A program made the position numbers and the translations under genes. This document shows positions 55,521 to 64,000 of a stretch of 64,000 bases of DNA, piece by piece. The stretch is from contig CAUJIP010000046.1 of NCBI GenBank assembly GCA_963205235.1, forward strand, positions 34,360 to 98,359, in the 5' to 3' direction. How positions within the stretch are numbered: position 1 is the stretch's first letter; each line of letters opens with the position of its first letter. This DNA is from Pseudomonadota bacterium. GTDB taxonomy: Bacteria; Pseudomonadota; Alphaproteobacteria; Rhodobacterales; Rhodobacteraceae. A model generated the notes under the pieces. The model made no database searches. It was not told the DNA's origin and saw only the letters and a program-made list of their open reading frames with translations.

Positions 55521-56045
55521 TCATACTCCCTCTCTCGGAATCGACTGGTGCCATTCCCTTGTGGCAAAGGTCTGGCCGTCGCGGAAGGCCTTGAGTTCGG
55601 CTGTCATGTGAAAATGGCTTTGGTCCGAGGTCATCGTCACCTTGGTCTCGAGTCGCGCGTCCCACCCCTTTCGCCGGAAGAGACGGGTCGTTACAACCTC
55701 GGCTGCGGGTTCGGGATGGCCACGGCGATTGACCCACTGGGTCTTGCGTTTGGTGAGGCCGATTTCGGTGCCGATATCATCCAGCCGGATCAGCCCGTCG
55801 TCCCGGTCCACGGTGAATGAAACGCGATCTGATGCGATGTCCGTGGTCATCGACCGGGTTACGTTGGGTTCCTTCAGGACGGTGAACGGGGCATGTGGCG
55901 CCTTTTCGGCATCCGGAAAGGTGACTTGGGGAAGGTCGGCTTCGTTCTGCAAGACCGGCAGGCCAAGGACCGATCCGGCGGTGTCGATGGTCAGCCGAAC
56001 CGCCTCGGGCGAGGGCCAGACCATCGGCCAGTAGCTGCCCTTCAT
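55521..56045 (-). pseudogene. C-terminal fragment of a CocE/NonD (X-Pro dipeptidyl-peptidase-like) hydrolase
   Basis: 174 codons matching the C-terminal beta-sandwich of CocE/NonD hydrolases: GSYWPMVWPSPEAVRLTI, the strand LETKVTMTSDQSHFHMTAELKAF and the ending FATREWHQSIPR. Complete proteins are ~600+ residues with an alpha/beta-hydrolase domain first; that part is missing. The coding signal stops near 56045, where DNA of the permease fragment begins. It is therefore 5'-truncated. Confidence 0.75.
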
Positions 56046-56061
56046 CGGGGCCGGGATCCCG

Positions 56062-56496
56062 GGTGATCTCGCGGACCAAGCCTTGCACCTGATCTTGCCA
56101 GCGCTTGCGCTTGGTCTGGGCTGGGTCGGCTATCTTGCCAGGATTGTCCGGGCCTCGATGCTTGAGGTGATGGCAGCACCGCATATCCGCACTGCGCGTG
56201 CCTATGGCCTGCCCGAACGGCGGATCATCGGCAAATATGCCCTGCGCATCGCCATCTTGCCGGTGGTCACGCTGCTGGCCATGGCGGTTGGCGGGCTCTT
56301 GTCGGGCGCGGTGTTGATCGAGGCGATCTTCGCGCGGCCGGGCATCGGCAAGCTGATCGTCGATGCGGCAGAAATCCGCAATTTCCCGGTCGTGCGCGGA
56401 GGAGTGCTTGCGACCGTCGCCCTGTTCGTGGTCGCCATGCCCGTGGCCGACCTTATCGTTGCCTGGCTTGATCCCCGTGTCCGCAAGACCCTTTGA
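56062..56496 (+). pseudogene. C-terminal fragment of a DppB-type peptide ABC permease
   Basis: The frame GDLADQALHLILPALALGLGWVGYLARIVRASMLEVM ... GAVLIEAIFARPGIGKLIVDA is the C-terminal ~145 residues of a DppB/GsiC permease, including the EAA loop (ARAYGLPERRIIGKYALRIAI). Normal length is ~310 residues; the N-terminal half, with the first membrane segments, is absent. No start codon with a ribosome site precedes it. The intact reading frame ends at 56496 and dppC overlaps it. Confidence 0.82.
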
Positions 56497-57342
56497 CCCC
56501 CCTGCCCGTGGCGGCCTGTCGCGTCTTCTGCCCCCAGACCCGATGGGCAGGCTTGGCCTGTGCCTTGTGCTGATCCTGCTGGTTGCGGCGGTCTTCGGCC
56601 CATGGCTTGCGCCGTTCGATCCGTTCCTGATCGATGTGTCGGCCAAATTTCACCCCCCCTCGTTCCCGCATCTTCTGGGTACCGACAATCTGGGGCGGGA
56701 TATCTTGTCACGCCTGATCGCGGGCAGCTGGATCGCGATGGGAGTGGGGATGTCGACAGTTCTGGTGGCACTGGTGCTTGGCCTGATCCTTGGGCTGATC
56801 GCCGGGTATGGGCCGCTCTGGCTGGATTACCTGCTGATGCTGGTTCTGGATGCGATCTATGCGGTCCCGACCGTGGTCATGGGCCTGACGGTGGTCACCC
56901 TGCTGGGCCCCAGCCTGACCACGCTGATGATCGTCGTCATTGTCATCCTTGTTCCCGGCTATGCCCGTTTGGCACGCACCGCCACGCTGTCCATGAAATC
57001 CGAGGAATTCATCGTCGCACTTGAAAGTCTTGGCGCGTCGCGGGCACGGATCATCCTTGTCCACCTCTTGCCGAACATTGCCGGTCCGATCCTGATCGTG
57101 GCCAGCATGGACATTCCCACGGTGATCGCGCTGGAAGCCGGTCTGACCTATCTGGGCATGGGCGTGCCGCCACCGACACCCAGCTGGGGACGTATCCTGC
57201 AGGAAGGCTTTGCCCAGATCGGCGATGCGCCCTGGATCATCCTTGCGGGCGGTCTTCCCTGATCATGGTGACGTTGGGCTTCACCTTCCTTGGCGAAAGC
57301 CTGCGCGACCGACTTGACCCGCGCCTGAGGGCCCGGCGATGA
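56477..57342 (+). pseudogene. DppC-type peptide ABC permease with C-terminal frameshift
   Basis: From GTG 56477 (MSARPFDPPARGG) the frame encodes a DppC permease (LGTDNLGRDILSRLIAGSW, EAA loop ESLGASRARIILVHLLPNIAG) to a stop at 57260-57262 after ILAGGLP. Inserting one C into the CCC run at ~57258 restores LIMVTLGFTFLGESLRDRLDPRLRARR, ending at 57342 and overlapping dppD by ATGA. So the last ~26 residues are lost by a one-base deletion, or by a sequencing error in the short homopolymer. Confidence 0.83.
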
Positions 57343-58319
57343 ACCCACCCGTGCTGGACATCAGCGGCCTGTCGATCCGCTTTTCGGGGCGCACGGACCC
57401 CGTTCTGGCGCTGCGCGAGGTGGGCCTGTCGGTGCAGGCGGGCGAGATCGTCGGTATTGTCGGCGAAAGCGGATCGGGCAAGTCGACACTGGCGCTGGCG
57501 GTGATGCGCCTTCTGGCGACCGGGGCCAGCGTCACTGCGGGCAGCGTAAGGTTCGAAGGGAAGGACATTCTGGCGCTGCCCGAGGCCGACATGCGCAAGT
57601 TGCGCGGAGCTGGCATGGCGATGGTCTTTCAGGACCCGATGACCGCCCTGAACCCCGTGCTGCCGATCGGCACCCAGATGATGGATGTCCTGTTCCGCGA
57701 CCCGGCCCTGTCGCGTGCGGACAAACGCGCCCGCGCGGTCGCCGCGCTGAAGCGCGTGGGCCTTCCGGATGCCGAACAGCAGCTAGGCCGCTATCTGTTC
57801 CAGTTCTCGGGCGGGATGCGCCAGCGCATCGCCATCGCCATGGCCCTGTTGCAGCGCCCGCGCCTGCTAATTGCCGACGAGATAACCACCGCGCTGGATG
57901 TGACGCTCGAGGCCCAGATTCTGGACCTTCTGCGCGATCTGCGGGACGAAATCGGCTGTTCTATCCTGTTCATTTCGCACAATCTTGGCGCAATTGCCGC
58001 GATCTGTGACCGGACCGTCGTCCTTTATGCCGGCGAAGTGATCGAGGCCGGTCCCACCGCGAAAATTCTTGGCGCAGCGCGCCATCCCTATACCAAGGCT
58101 TTGCTGGCCTGCGATCCGTCGCGCATCGAAATCCCGACCCGCAACCTGCCCGTCATTCCGGGCGAAGTGCCCGATCTGTCGGCCCCGCCCAAAGGCTGCA
58201 TTTTCGCCGCCCGCTGCCCGGCTGCCTTGTCGCGCTGCGTGACCCACCGCCCGGTGAAGTCGCTGGTGGGACGCGATCACTCCGTGCGGTGTCATCTCAT
58301 AGAAGGGGCGGCGGAATGA
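57339..58319 (+). CDS. peptide ABC transporter ATPase (DppD/OppD type)
   Basis: A 326-residue ATPase: Walker A VGESGSGKSTLALA, Q-loop MVFQDPMTALNP, signature FSGGMRQRIAIAMALL, Walker B LLIADEITTALD. The C-terminal oligopeptide-transporter domain has CIFAARCPAALSRC, which can bind an Fe-S cluster. It overlaps the repaired dppC end and the next ATPase start. Confidence 0.93.
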   Translation: MNPPVLDISGLSIRFSGRTDPVLALREVGLSVQAGEIVGIVGESGSGKSTLALAVMRLLATGASVTAGSVRFEGKDILALPEADMRKLRGAGMAMVFQDPMTALNPVLPIGTQMMDVLFRDPALSRADKRARAVAALKRVGLPDAEQQLGRYLFQFSGGMRQRIAIAMALLQRPRLLIADEITTALDVTLEAQILDLLRDLRDEIGCSILFISHNLGAIAAICDRTVVLYAGEVIEAGPTAKILGAARHPYTKALLACDPSRIEIPTRNLPVIPGEVPDLSAPPKGCIFAARCPAALSRCVTHRPVKSLVGRDHSVRCHLIEGAAE

Positions 58320-59302
58320 CCCTGCTTTCCGTCCGCGATCTGACGGTCAGTTACCCTGTTCGCGGACCCTTGGCGGGATGGTGGACCGGACAGAAGCGGT
58401 TTGTTGATGTGGTGTGCGGCATCTCGCTTGATCTGGCCGAAGGCACGACCCTGGCCATCGCAGGTGAGAGCGGATCGGGCAAATCCACCTTCGCCCGCGC
58501 CCTGATGGGATTGACCCCGTTCCGGTCGGGCAGCCTGATCTTCGACGGCAAGGCCCCGTTCCCGGCGAGGGGCCGCCCCGCGCGCGCCTATTTGCACCAG
58601 GTGTCGATGATGTTCCAGGACCCGGTCGCCAGCCTGTCACCAAGGCGGACCATCGGCGCGCTGATCACCGAACCCTTCCGCATCCACCGTCCGGACCTCC
58701 GCAACCTTGAGGCCGAGGCGAAACGCCTGCTGGTACTGGTGGGGCTGCCCGCCGACTTTGCACAGCGCTATCCGCACCAGATTTCGGGCGGTCAGGCGCG
58801 CCGGGTCGGTCTGGCCCGCGCGGTCGCGCTGAACCCACGCCTTGTCATCGCCGATGAACCGACCGCCGGACTGGATGTCTCGGTCCAGGGCGAAATACTG
58901 AACCTGATGGCCCGCTTGCAAGCTGAACAGAGTGTCGCCTTCCTGATGATCACCCACAACCTTGCCGTCGTGCGCCATATGAGTGACCGGACCGCGATCA
59001 TGTACATGGGTCGCATCGTGGAAGAGGGTCCGACCGACCGAGTTTTCGCAAGCCCCGCACATCCCTATGCCGCGGCGCTGATCGCTGCCGAACCCAGCAG
59101 CCTTCCGGGCCATCACCGCCACAGCGCTGCATTGAAGGGCGAAGTCTCCAGCCCGCTGCATCGGCCCGATGGATGCGCCTTTCACCCGCGTTGCCCTGCG
59201 GCACGACCGCTGTGCAGCGCGACAGCGCCGCTGCCCCAGGTATCCGCTTCTGGTGCCTTGGTTAGTTGCCATTTTCCGTTGCAAAGGACTCCCGATCAAT
59301 GA
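58316..59302 (+). CDS. peptide ABC transporter ATPase (DppF/OppF type)
   Basis: A 328-residue ATPase: Walker A AGESGSGKSTFARA, signature ISGGQARRVGLARAVAL, Walker B LVIADEPTAGLD, and a C-terminal C-x-F-H-P-R-C block (GCAFHPRCPAARPLC). ATG 58316 sits on the dppD stop; the ATG of the amidase sits on its own stop. The pair needs two permeases, one of which is truncated here. Confidence 0.93.
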   Translation: MTLLSVRDLTVSYPVRGPLAGWWTGQKRFVDVVCGISLDLAEGTTLAIAGESGSGKSTFARALMGLTPFRSGSLIFDGKAPFPARGRPARAYLHQVSMMFQDPVASLSPRRTIGALITEPFRIHRPDLRNLEAEAKRLLVLVGLPADFAQRYPHQISGGQARRVGLARAVALNPRLVIADEPTAGLDVSVQGEILNLMARLQAEQSVAFLMITHNLAVVRHMSDRTAIMYMGRIVEEGPTDRVFASPAHPYAAALIAAEPSSLPGHHRHSAALKGEVSSPLHRPDGCAFHPRCPAARPLCSATAPLPQVSASGALVSCHFPLQRTPDQ

Positions 59303-60729
59303 CCGACCTTGACCTGTGCTATCTTCCCGCAACCACCGCCCTTGCGATGTTCAAGGCGCGGACGCTGTCACCGGTGGATCTGATGCAGGCCGTGATTGCA
59401 CGCGCCGAAGCGGTCGAGCCAAAAATCAACGCCCTGACCTATCGCTATTTCGATGAGGCTATGGATCAGGCAAAGACCGCCGAGAACAGGTATGCGCGCG
59501 GCAGCCGGACTCGCGCGCTGGAAGGCCTGCCCATCGGGATCAAGGACGAAAGCTATCTGAAGGGCAAACCGACCTCGGGGGGATCGCTGATCCAGAAGGA
59601 CCAGATCTTTGACAGCACCTCGCCGATCAACGGTCGCATCCTGAAGGCAGGTGGGATCGTTCATGCACGGACGGCAACACCCGAATATTCCTGCGCCACT
59701 TTCACCTGGTCGCGGCTTTGGGGGGTTACGCGGAACCCGTGGAATCCGGCCTTTACGCCGGGCGGCTCCTCGGGCGGGGCGGCGGCATCGCTGGCCTCGG
59801 GAACCTCGACGCTTTGCACCGGGTCCGACATCGGCGGATCGATCCGGATTCCGGCCGGGGCCACGGGCCTTGTGGGCTATAAGCCGCCCTATGGTCGCAA
59901 CCCGGACGATCCGCCGTCAAACCTGGATTACTACTGCCATACCGGCCCCCTGGCCCGTACTGTCGCCGACACGATCCTGCTGCAGAATGTCTGCGCCGGA
60001 CCCCACCCGCTGGACATCGCCTCGCTTCGCCCAAAGCTGACGTTGCCAGCCAGCTATGCCCCGGCCAAGGGCATGCGGATCGCCTGGTCGATGGACCTCG
60101 GCTTTTTCGAAGTCGATGCCGAAGTGCGGCGCAACACGCTGGCCGCGCTGGACGTGTTCCGCGAACTGGGCGCCGAGGTCACCGAGGTTGACCTAGGCTG
60201 GGGTCCCGAGGTGCTGGCTGCAGGCACGACCCATCTGCGGCATATCTTCGGGGCGATGCTTGCGCGGATGCTGCCCGACCACGCAGACCAGATGACCACT
60301 TACACCCGTGCCTTTGCCGAAGACGGGGTCACCTCATCCGCCACCGATTTCGTCGAGACGATGGAGGTTGCCAACCGGATGTATCACAGCTTCGGCCCGC
60401 TTATGGAACGGTACGACGTGTTCATCTGCCCCACCAACGCCCTTGCCGCCGTGCCTGCCGACTATGATCATTCAAGGGATAGGCTGACGATCAACGGACG
60501 CGACATCGAGAACCGCTTTCTGGGCTGGGTGATGACTTCGCCATTCAACACACTCAGCCGCTGCCCTGTGCTGTCGGTTCCGTCAGGTCATGCCACAAAT
60601 GGGGTGCCGACGGGCATTCAGATCGTGGGGCGCAGCTACTCGGACGCCTCTGTCTTTCGCGCAGCGATGGCATTCGAGCAAGCGACTGGTGGCTGGTATC
60701 GGTCCGCGTCAACCCGCCCTACGATTTAG
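59299..60729 (+). CDS. amidase signature family hydrolase
   Basis: A 476-residue amidase with the Ser-cisSer-Lys triad: Lys in GLPIGIKDESY, GGSSGGAAASLASG, and the nucleophile region GSDIGGSIRIPAG. It would hydrolyse an amide, perhaps a peptide-like substrate imported by the preceding transporter. Translation is coupled to the upstream ATPase (ATGA). Substrate is unknown; GatA is excluded by context and sequence. Confidence 0.88.
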   Translation: MTDLDLCYLPATTALAMFKARTLSPVDLMQAVIARAEAVEPKINALTYRYFDEAMDQAKTAENRYARGSRTRALEGLPIGIKDESYLKGKPTSGGSLIQKDQIFDSTSPINGRILKAGGIVHARTATPEYSCATFTWSRLWGVTRNPWNPAFTPGGSSGGAAASLASGTSTLCTGSDIGGSIRIPAGATGLVGYKPPYGRNPDDPPSNLDYYCHTGPLARTVADTILLQNVCAGPHPLDIASLRPKLTLPASYAPAKGMRIAWSMDLGFFEVDAEVRRNTLAALDVFRELGAEVTEVDLGWGPEVLAAGTTHLRHIFGAMLARMLPDHADQMTTYTRAFAEDGVTSSATDFVETMEVANRMYHSFGPLMERYDVFICPTNALAAVPADYDHSRDRLTINGRDIENRFLGWVMTSPFNTLSRCPVLSVPSGHATNGVPTGIQIVGRSYSDASVFRAAMAFEQATGGWYRSASTRPTI

Positions 60730-61109
60730 ACAGGGGAAGAAACCTCGCTCCCTCGAAAAATGTGTTCAAAGACCGAGGCGCGAAGATGCCGATATGCGCA
60801 TCAACGTGCTTTTAAAAATCTAGTCATTGCGAGGTGCCGAAGGATGCTCGGCAGCCCACTGCAAGTATTCGGTGATTTCAAGGAATAGACTGGCATTTCC
60901 AATTTCTTCCGCAACGACCCCAGACGGAGCAGACGCTTGGCTGGTACTGCGGGTCCGCAATTCTTCTTGCCTTTGCCGTGCCCCCCGAAGCTCATCCTGC
61001 GGGGTCTGCGGAACGAAGAACAGTGTCGTTGACATCTGCGGCCGTCCACGCAACTCTTCCAATGCATAAGCTCTGAAATCAGCGGCTTAGCGGACGCAGG
61101 GGTACGGAT
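60730..61109. other. 380-bp intergenic stretch with an uncertain minus-strand ORF
   Basis: Between the amidase and the kinase. A minus-strand frame from ATG 61035 to 60820 gives about 71 residues (MSTTLFFVPQTPQDELRG ... SLFLEITEYLQWAAEHP), amphipathic and with more A/T-ending codons than its neighbours. It has no recognised family or clear ribosome site, so it may be a small foreign gene, a gene tail or chance. Confidence 0.3.
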
Positions 61110-62489
61110 TTGCGACAGGTTGCGGTCATCGATATCGGCAAGACCAATGCCAAACTTCTGCTGGTTGATCTGTCGTCCGGCGTGGAGACGACCGTCGCGC
61201 GGCGGGCCAATCAGGTTTGCACCGACGGCCCCTACCCTTCTTTCGATATCGAAGGATTGTGGACCTTTTTGCTGGCCGCCCTGACCGATCTTGCCCAAAG
61301 TCAGAAAGTCGATGCGATCTCGATCACCACACATGGTGCGGCGGCGGTTCTCGTCGATGGCACCGGCAATCTTGTCCTGCCAATGCTGGATTACGAGCAT
61401 TCCGGACCTGATGAGACTGCCGCCGAGTATGACGCGCTGCGCCCGACCTTTGCCAGCAGCGGCACCCCCCGGCTGCCGGGCGGGCTGAACCTTGGGGCGC
61501 AGCTTTTCTGGCAGTCCAGACGGTTTCCCGATGCCTTTGCACAGACCCGCCACATCCTGACCTATCCGCAATACTGGGCGTACCGGCTGACCGGGGTCGC
61601 CGCCAGCGAGGCCACGTCGCTTGGCTGCCATACTGACCTTTGGCAACCCTATGAGGGGGTGTTTTCGCCCATGGTCAACGCTTTGGGCTGGGCACCTCTG
61701 TTCCCGCCCGTGCGACCGGCCGGGGCGGTGTTGGGCCCCGTGTTGCCCGAGATTGCCAAGGCGACTGGCTTGCCGCCGACGACGCCGGTTCTGTGTGGCA
61801 TCCATGATTCCAACGCCTCGCTGGTGCCATGGCTGGCCAAGCCCGGGGCGCGGGCGGTGATGTCCAGCGGCACCTGGATGATCGTGATGGCGCTTGGCGG
61901 CGAGCGCGGGGCACTGGACCCTGCCCGAGACGTTCTGGTGAATGTCAACGCGCTTGGCGCGCCGGTCCCGACCGCACGCTTCATGGCCGGACGCGAGTTC
62001 GACGAGATCACAAGGGGCCAGAGTGTTGCCCCTTCCACGGCTGCCGAAGATGCCGTGTTGGCCGGGCAGATCATGGCACTGCCCTCGTTGCACCCCGGAA
62101 CCGGGCCTTTTCCCGGTCAGAGCTTTGCCTGGGCCCCGGTTGAGCCTGTCGACCCCGCACATCGGGTCGCGGCGGCGTCGTTCTATGTGGCATTGATGGG
62201 GTCGGCCTGCCTGTCCCTGATCGGGGCCGCGGGCGAGATCGTGGTCGAGGGCCCCTTGGCCGGCAACCTTGCATTCGCGCGGATGCTGGCGACAGCGGCA
62301 GGCAGGCCGGTGCTGCGGGCAGGACAGGGGGCGGGTACGGGCCTGGGGGCCGCAATGCTGGCAGGACCGGTCCTGGCTGCGCGCGACACCCCAGACCGTG
62401 TCCTGCCGGAAACCGACGGGCTTTTGACCGCCTATGTTCGCGAATGGCTGACAAGGGTCGGAAAACGCGCCGCGCCTTACGCCATGTAG
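61110..62489 (+). CDS. FGGY-family sugar kinase, probably rhamnose pathway (RhaK-like)
   Basis: A 459-residue FGGY kinase: N-terminal phosphate loop [30 protein letters not shown], the catalytic region [14 protein letters not shown] and the C-terminal adenosine block [19 protein letters not shown]. It is next to an L-rhamnose mutarotase, so a rhamnulokinase or rhamnose-kinase role like Rhizobium RhaK fits. The start is TTG 61110 with CAGGGG about 7 bp upstream. Its tail overlaps the convergent rhaM by 13 bp. Confidence 0.82.
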   Translation: MRQVAVIDIGKTNAKLLLVDLSSGVETTVARRANQVCTDGPYPSFDIEGLWTFLLAALTDLAQSQKVDAISITTHGAAAVLVDGTGNLVLPMLDYEHSGPDETAAEYDALRPTFASSGTPRLPGGLNLGAQLFWQSRRFPDAFAQTRHILTYPQYWAYRLTGVAASEATSLGCHTDLWQPYEGVFSPMVNALGWAPLFPPVRPAGAVLGPVLPEIAKATGLPPTTPVLCGIHDSNASLVPWLAKPGARAVMSSGTWMIVMALGGERGALDPARDVLVNVNALGAPVPTARFMAGREFDEITRGQSVAPSTAAEDAVLAGQIMALPSLHPGTGPFPGQSFAWAPVEPVDPAHRVAAASFYVALMGSACLSLIGAAGEIVVEGPLAGNLAFARMLATAAGRPVLRAGQGAGTGLGAAMLAGPVLAARDTPDRVLPETDGLLTAYVREWLTRVGKRAAPYAM

Positions 62490-62791
62490 AAGGTTTCCGT
62501 CAGCGCAACCGCGACCGGCGATCCATCTGCGTTGGTGCGCATGATGTCGCCCATATGGGCCCACCAGCGTTGCATCACCGGATGGTCGGGCAAGTTTTCC
62601 ATGGCATGATCGTCGCGCCGCTCCAGATAGCCGAACAGGACATTCGTCTCTCGGTCCAGGTGGATCGAATAATTCGAGATCCCCGCATCCTTCAGCAAGA
62701 TCACAAGATCGGGCCAGATCTCGTCGTGCCGGCGGATGTATTCGGCCTCGCACCCAGGGTTGAGAAACATCTTGAAGGCATGACGCTGCAT
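62477..62791 (-). CDS. rhaM: L-rhamnose mutarotase
   Basis: A 104-residue YiiL/RhaM protein that interconverts alpha and beta L-rhamnose. [29 protein letters not shown], the His/Tyr strand [18 protein letters not shown] and [11 protein letters not shown] carry the active site. ATG 62791 is preferred over ATG 62803, as GGGGGA lies between them; the latter overlaps the rhaQ stop. The Rhizobium homologue is called rhaU. Confidence 0.93.
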   Translation of the reverse strand: MQRHAFKMFLNPGCEAEYIRRHDEIWPDLVILLKDAGISNYSIHLDRETNVLFGYLERRDDHAMENLPDHPVMQRWWAHMGDIMRTNADGSPVAVALTETFYMA

Positions 62792-62802
62792 GGTTTCCCC
62801 CA

Positions 62803-63756
62803 TCAGGCGCGCGCCTGACGGCTGCGCCAGTCATTGATCAGGTTCGGGACCAGTACCGACCCGATAAGCAAGGTGCCGATCACCCCGGTCTGTACATGGC
62901 CGGTTATGCTGAGAAGCGCCATGCCGTTGCGCAGGTTCAGGATGATCAGGATCGACAGGAACACGCCGACCATGCTGCCCTTGCCGCCGAAGATCGACAC
63001 TCCGCCCAAGAGAACCATGGTGATGATGTCCAGTTCGAAGCCCAAGGCGCTGTCGCCGCGTACCGATCCAAGCCGCGCGGCATAAAGCACCCCGGCAAGG
63101 GCAGAAATCACCGCCGACATGACAAAGAGCCGGGCCTTTACGCTTGCGACGTTGATCCCCGAAAATCGCGCCACTTCGGCATTGGTGCCGATCACCACCA
63201 CCTGTCGGCCAAATCCGGTGCGGTGCAGAAGGATGCCAAGCAGGACCAAAAGCCCGAAGAACAGGATTATCGACAGCGGCAAGGGGCCGACAATGCCCTT
63301 TTGCCCAAGGTCGGTCACCCAAGCCGGGAAATCCCCCAGGCTTTGATCCTTGACCAGCACTCGGGCAATGCCGCGAAAGCCGATCATCATCGCCAGGGTC
63401 ACCACCAGCGACGGAATCCCGACCTTTGCGATCAGCGCGGCATTGACCATGCCAGCAAGCGCCCCGACGGTCAGACAGACCAGCGCCGCCGATCCGCCCC
63501 CCCAGCCAAGGTTGATCAGCCAGGCGAAGACCACTGCCGACAGCCCCATGACCGAAGCCACGGAAAGGTCGATCTCGGCATTGACGATGATCAGTGTCAT
63601 CATCAGGGCGACGATGATCTTTTCAATCGACAGCTGGAACAGGTTGATCTGGTTCTGCACGGTCAGGAATTCGGGCGCAAAACTGGTGTTCAGTACCAGC
63701 GTCACCAGGAATATCGCCAGAAGGCCGCCTTCCCAGCTTTTGAGGTTGTTGATCAT
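62803..63756 (-). CDS. rhaQ: rhamnose ABC transporter permease RhaQ
   Basis: A 317-residue sugar permease of the RbsC/carbohydrate-2 type with nine to ten membrane segments. Signature blocks are [23 protein letters not shown] and the EAA-like [25 protein letters not shown] followed by [16 protein letters not shown]. It pairs with RhaP upstream (stop-start overlap ATGA). Confidence 0.9.
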   Translation of the reverse strand: MINNLKSWEGGLLAIFLVTLVLNTSFAPEFLTVQNQINLFQLSIEKIIVALMMTLIIVNAEIDLSVASVMGLSAVVFAWLINLGWGGGSAALVCLTVGALAGMVNAALIAKVGIPSLVVTLAMMIGFRGIARVLVKDQSLGDFPAWVTDLGQKGIVGPLPLSIILFFGLLVLLGILLHRTGFGRQVVVIGTNAEVARFSGINVASVKARLFVMSAVISALAGVLYAARLGSVRGDSALGFELDIITMVLLGGVSIFGGKGSMVGVFLSILIILNLRNGMALLSITGHVQTGVIGTLLIGSVLVPNLINDWRSRQARA

Positions 63757-64000
63757 TGCGGCCCTCCTGACGTGCCACGCAACCGGGCCAGCGACCTGGA
63801 GGCAAGGGTATCCAGCGTCACTGCCACCATGATCAGCATTCCCAGCAACGCGTCCCGCCAGAATTCGCTGACCAGTTCCCAGCGCGTCAGCGAGTTGTCG
63901 ATGGTGTCGACCAGAACCGCGCCCATCAGCACGCCCAGAATGGTGCCAGACCCGCCCATGATCGACACGCCTCCGACAACCACGGCGGCGATGGCCTTCA
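63753..64000 (-). CDS. rhaP: rhamnose ABC transporter permease RhaP, C-terminal part (5' end outside window)
   Basis: About 82 codons of the C-terminus: [61 protein letters not shown], the same permease fold as RhaQ and upstream of it in the Rhizobium-type order. The coding frame continues past the right edge. Confidence 0.8.
   Translation of the reverse strand, partial: KAIAAVVVGGVSIMGGSGTILGVLMGAVLVDTIDNSLTRWELVSEFWRDALLGMLIMVAVTLDTLASRSLARLRGTSGGPQ

Noticed and set aside
60801..62834. 677-codon minus-strand frame across the kinase gene
   Set aside because: Its translation is Arg/Gly/Pro/His-rich shadow of the FGGY kinase; the kinase frame carries all conserved motifs.

Overview
The window is about 65% G+C, densely coded on both strands, and looks like chromosome of a Rhodobacteraceae (Rhodobacterales, Alphaproteobacteria) species. 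Pointers are the GTTC-N7-GTTC LexA-type box before imuB, the alphaproteobacterial serC leader hairpins, a DUF2585 membrane protein, the glutathione-dependent formaldehyde dehydrogenase, and the general protein types. No phage, CRISPR array or insertion sequence was recognised.

Layout. 1-5000: hydantoinase/oxoprolinase (runs off the left edge), sigma-54, SOS-type ImuB, then a class II cytochrome c. 5-16 kb: I78 inhibitor lipoprotein, adhI with a small secreted partner, NYN nuclease, RidA, LLM flavoprotein, TrhO, the NAD-salvage pair pncA-pncB, a phosphate transporter with its DUF47 partner, and an arfB-phosphotransferase pair. Just upstream of arfB is a compact unit with an 18-codon ORF, an extreme Shine-Dalgarno and a terminator. 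16-22 kb: VUT transporter, MepA, MFS, thioesterase, YggT, RecQ. 22-33 kb: a hybrid histidine kinase, then a 1,817-residue alpha-2-macroglobulin with PBP1C, whose ribosome site sits in a long hairpin. 33-43 kb: thiolase, MFS, DUF2585, phosphatase, a DddQ-like DMSP-lyase cupin, serA-serC with divergent serB, TauE/SafE exporter, ZapE. 43-51.5 kb: crotonase, a one-domain ModE-like regulator, an apparent Mo-box and modABC, then cysK-mscS-alaX.

51.6-64 kb is accessory. It starts at a tRNA-Ser(GGA), followed by an A/T-richer gap, an ABC exporter pair and a TetR regulator. Next come two back-to-back 5'-truncated genes (CocE/NonD hydrolase and a DppB-type permease) that mark a probable deletion. The rest of that peptide ABC operon follows: DppC with a one-base frameshift near its end, two ATPases and an amidase. 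The window closes with an L-rhamnose uptake and catabolism cluster (FGGY kinase, RhaM, RhaQ, partial RhaP).

Tight ATGA or TGATG overlaps mark operons: adhI with its partner, arfB-phosphotransferase, MFS-mepA, crotonase-modE-like, modB-modC, cysK-mscS-alaX, dppC-dppD-dppF-amidase and rhaP-rhaQ-rhaM. Intergenic palindromes (7.8, 30.4, 32.5 and 38.8 kb) look like REP/BIME-type elements. All family names come from reading the translations; no database search was run.
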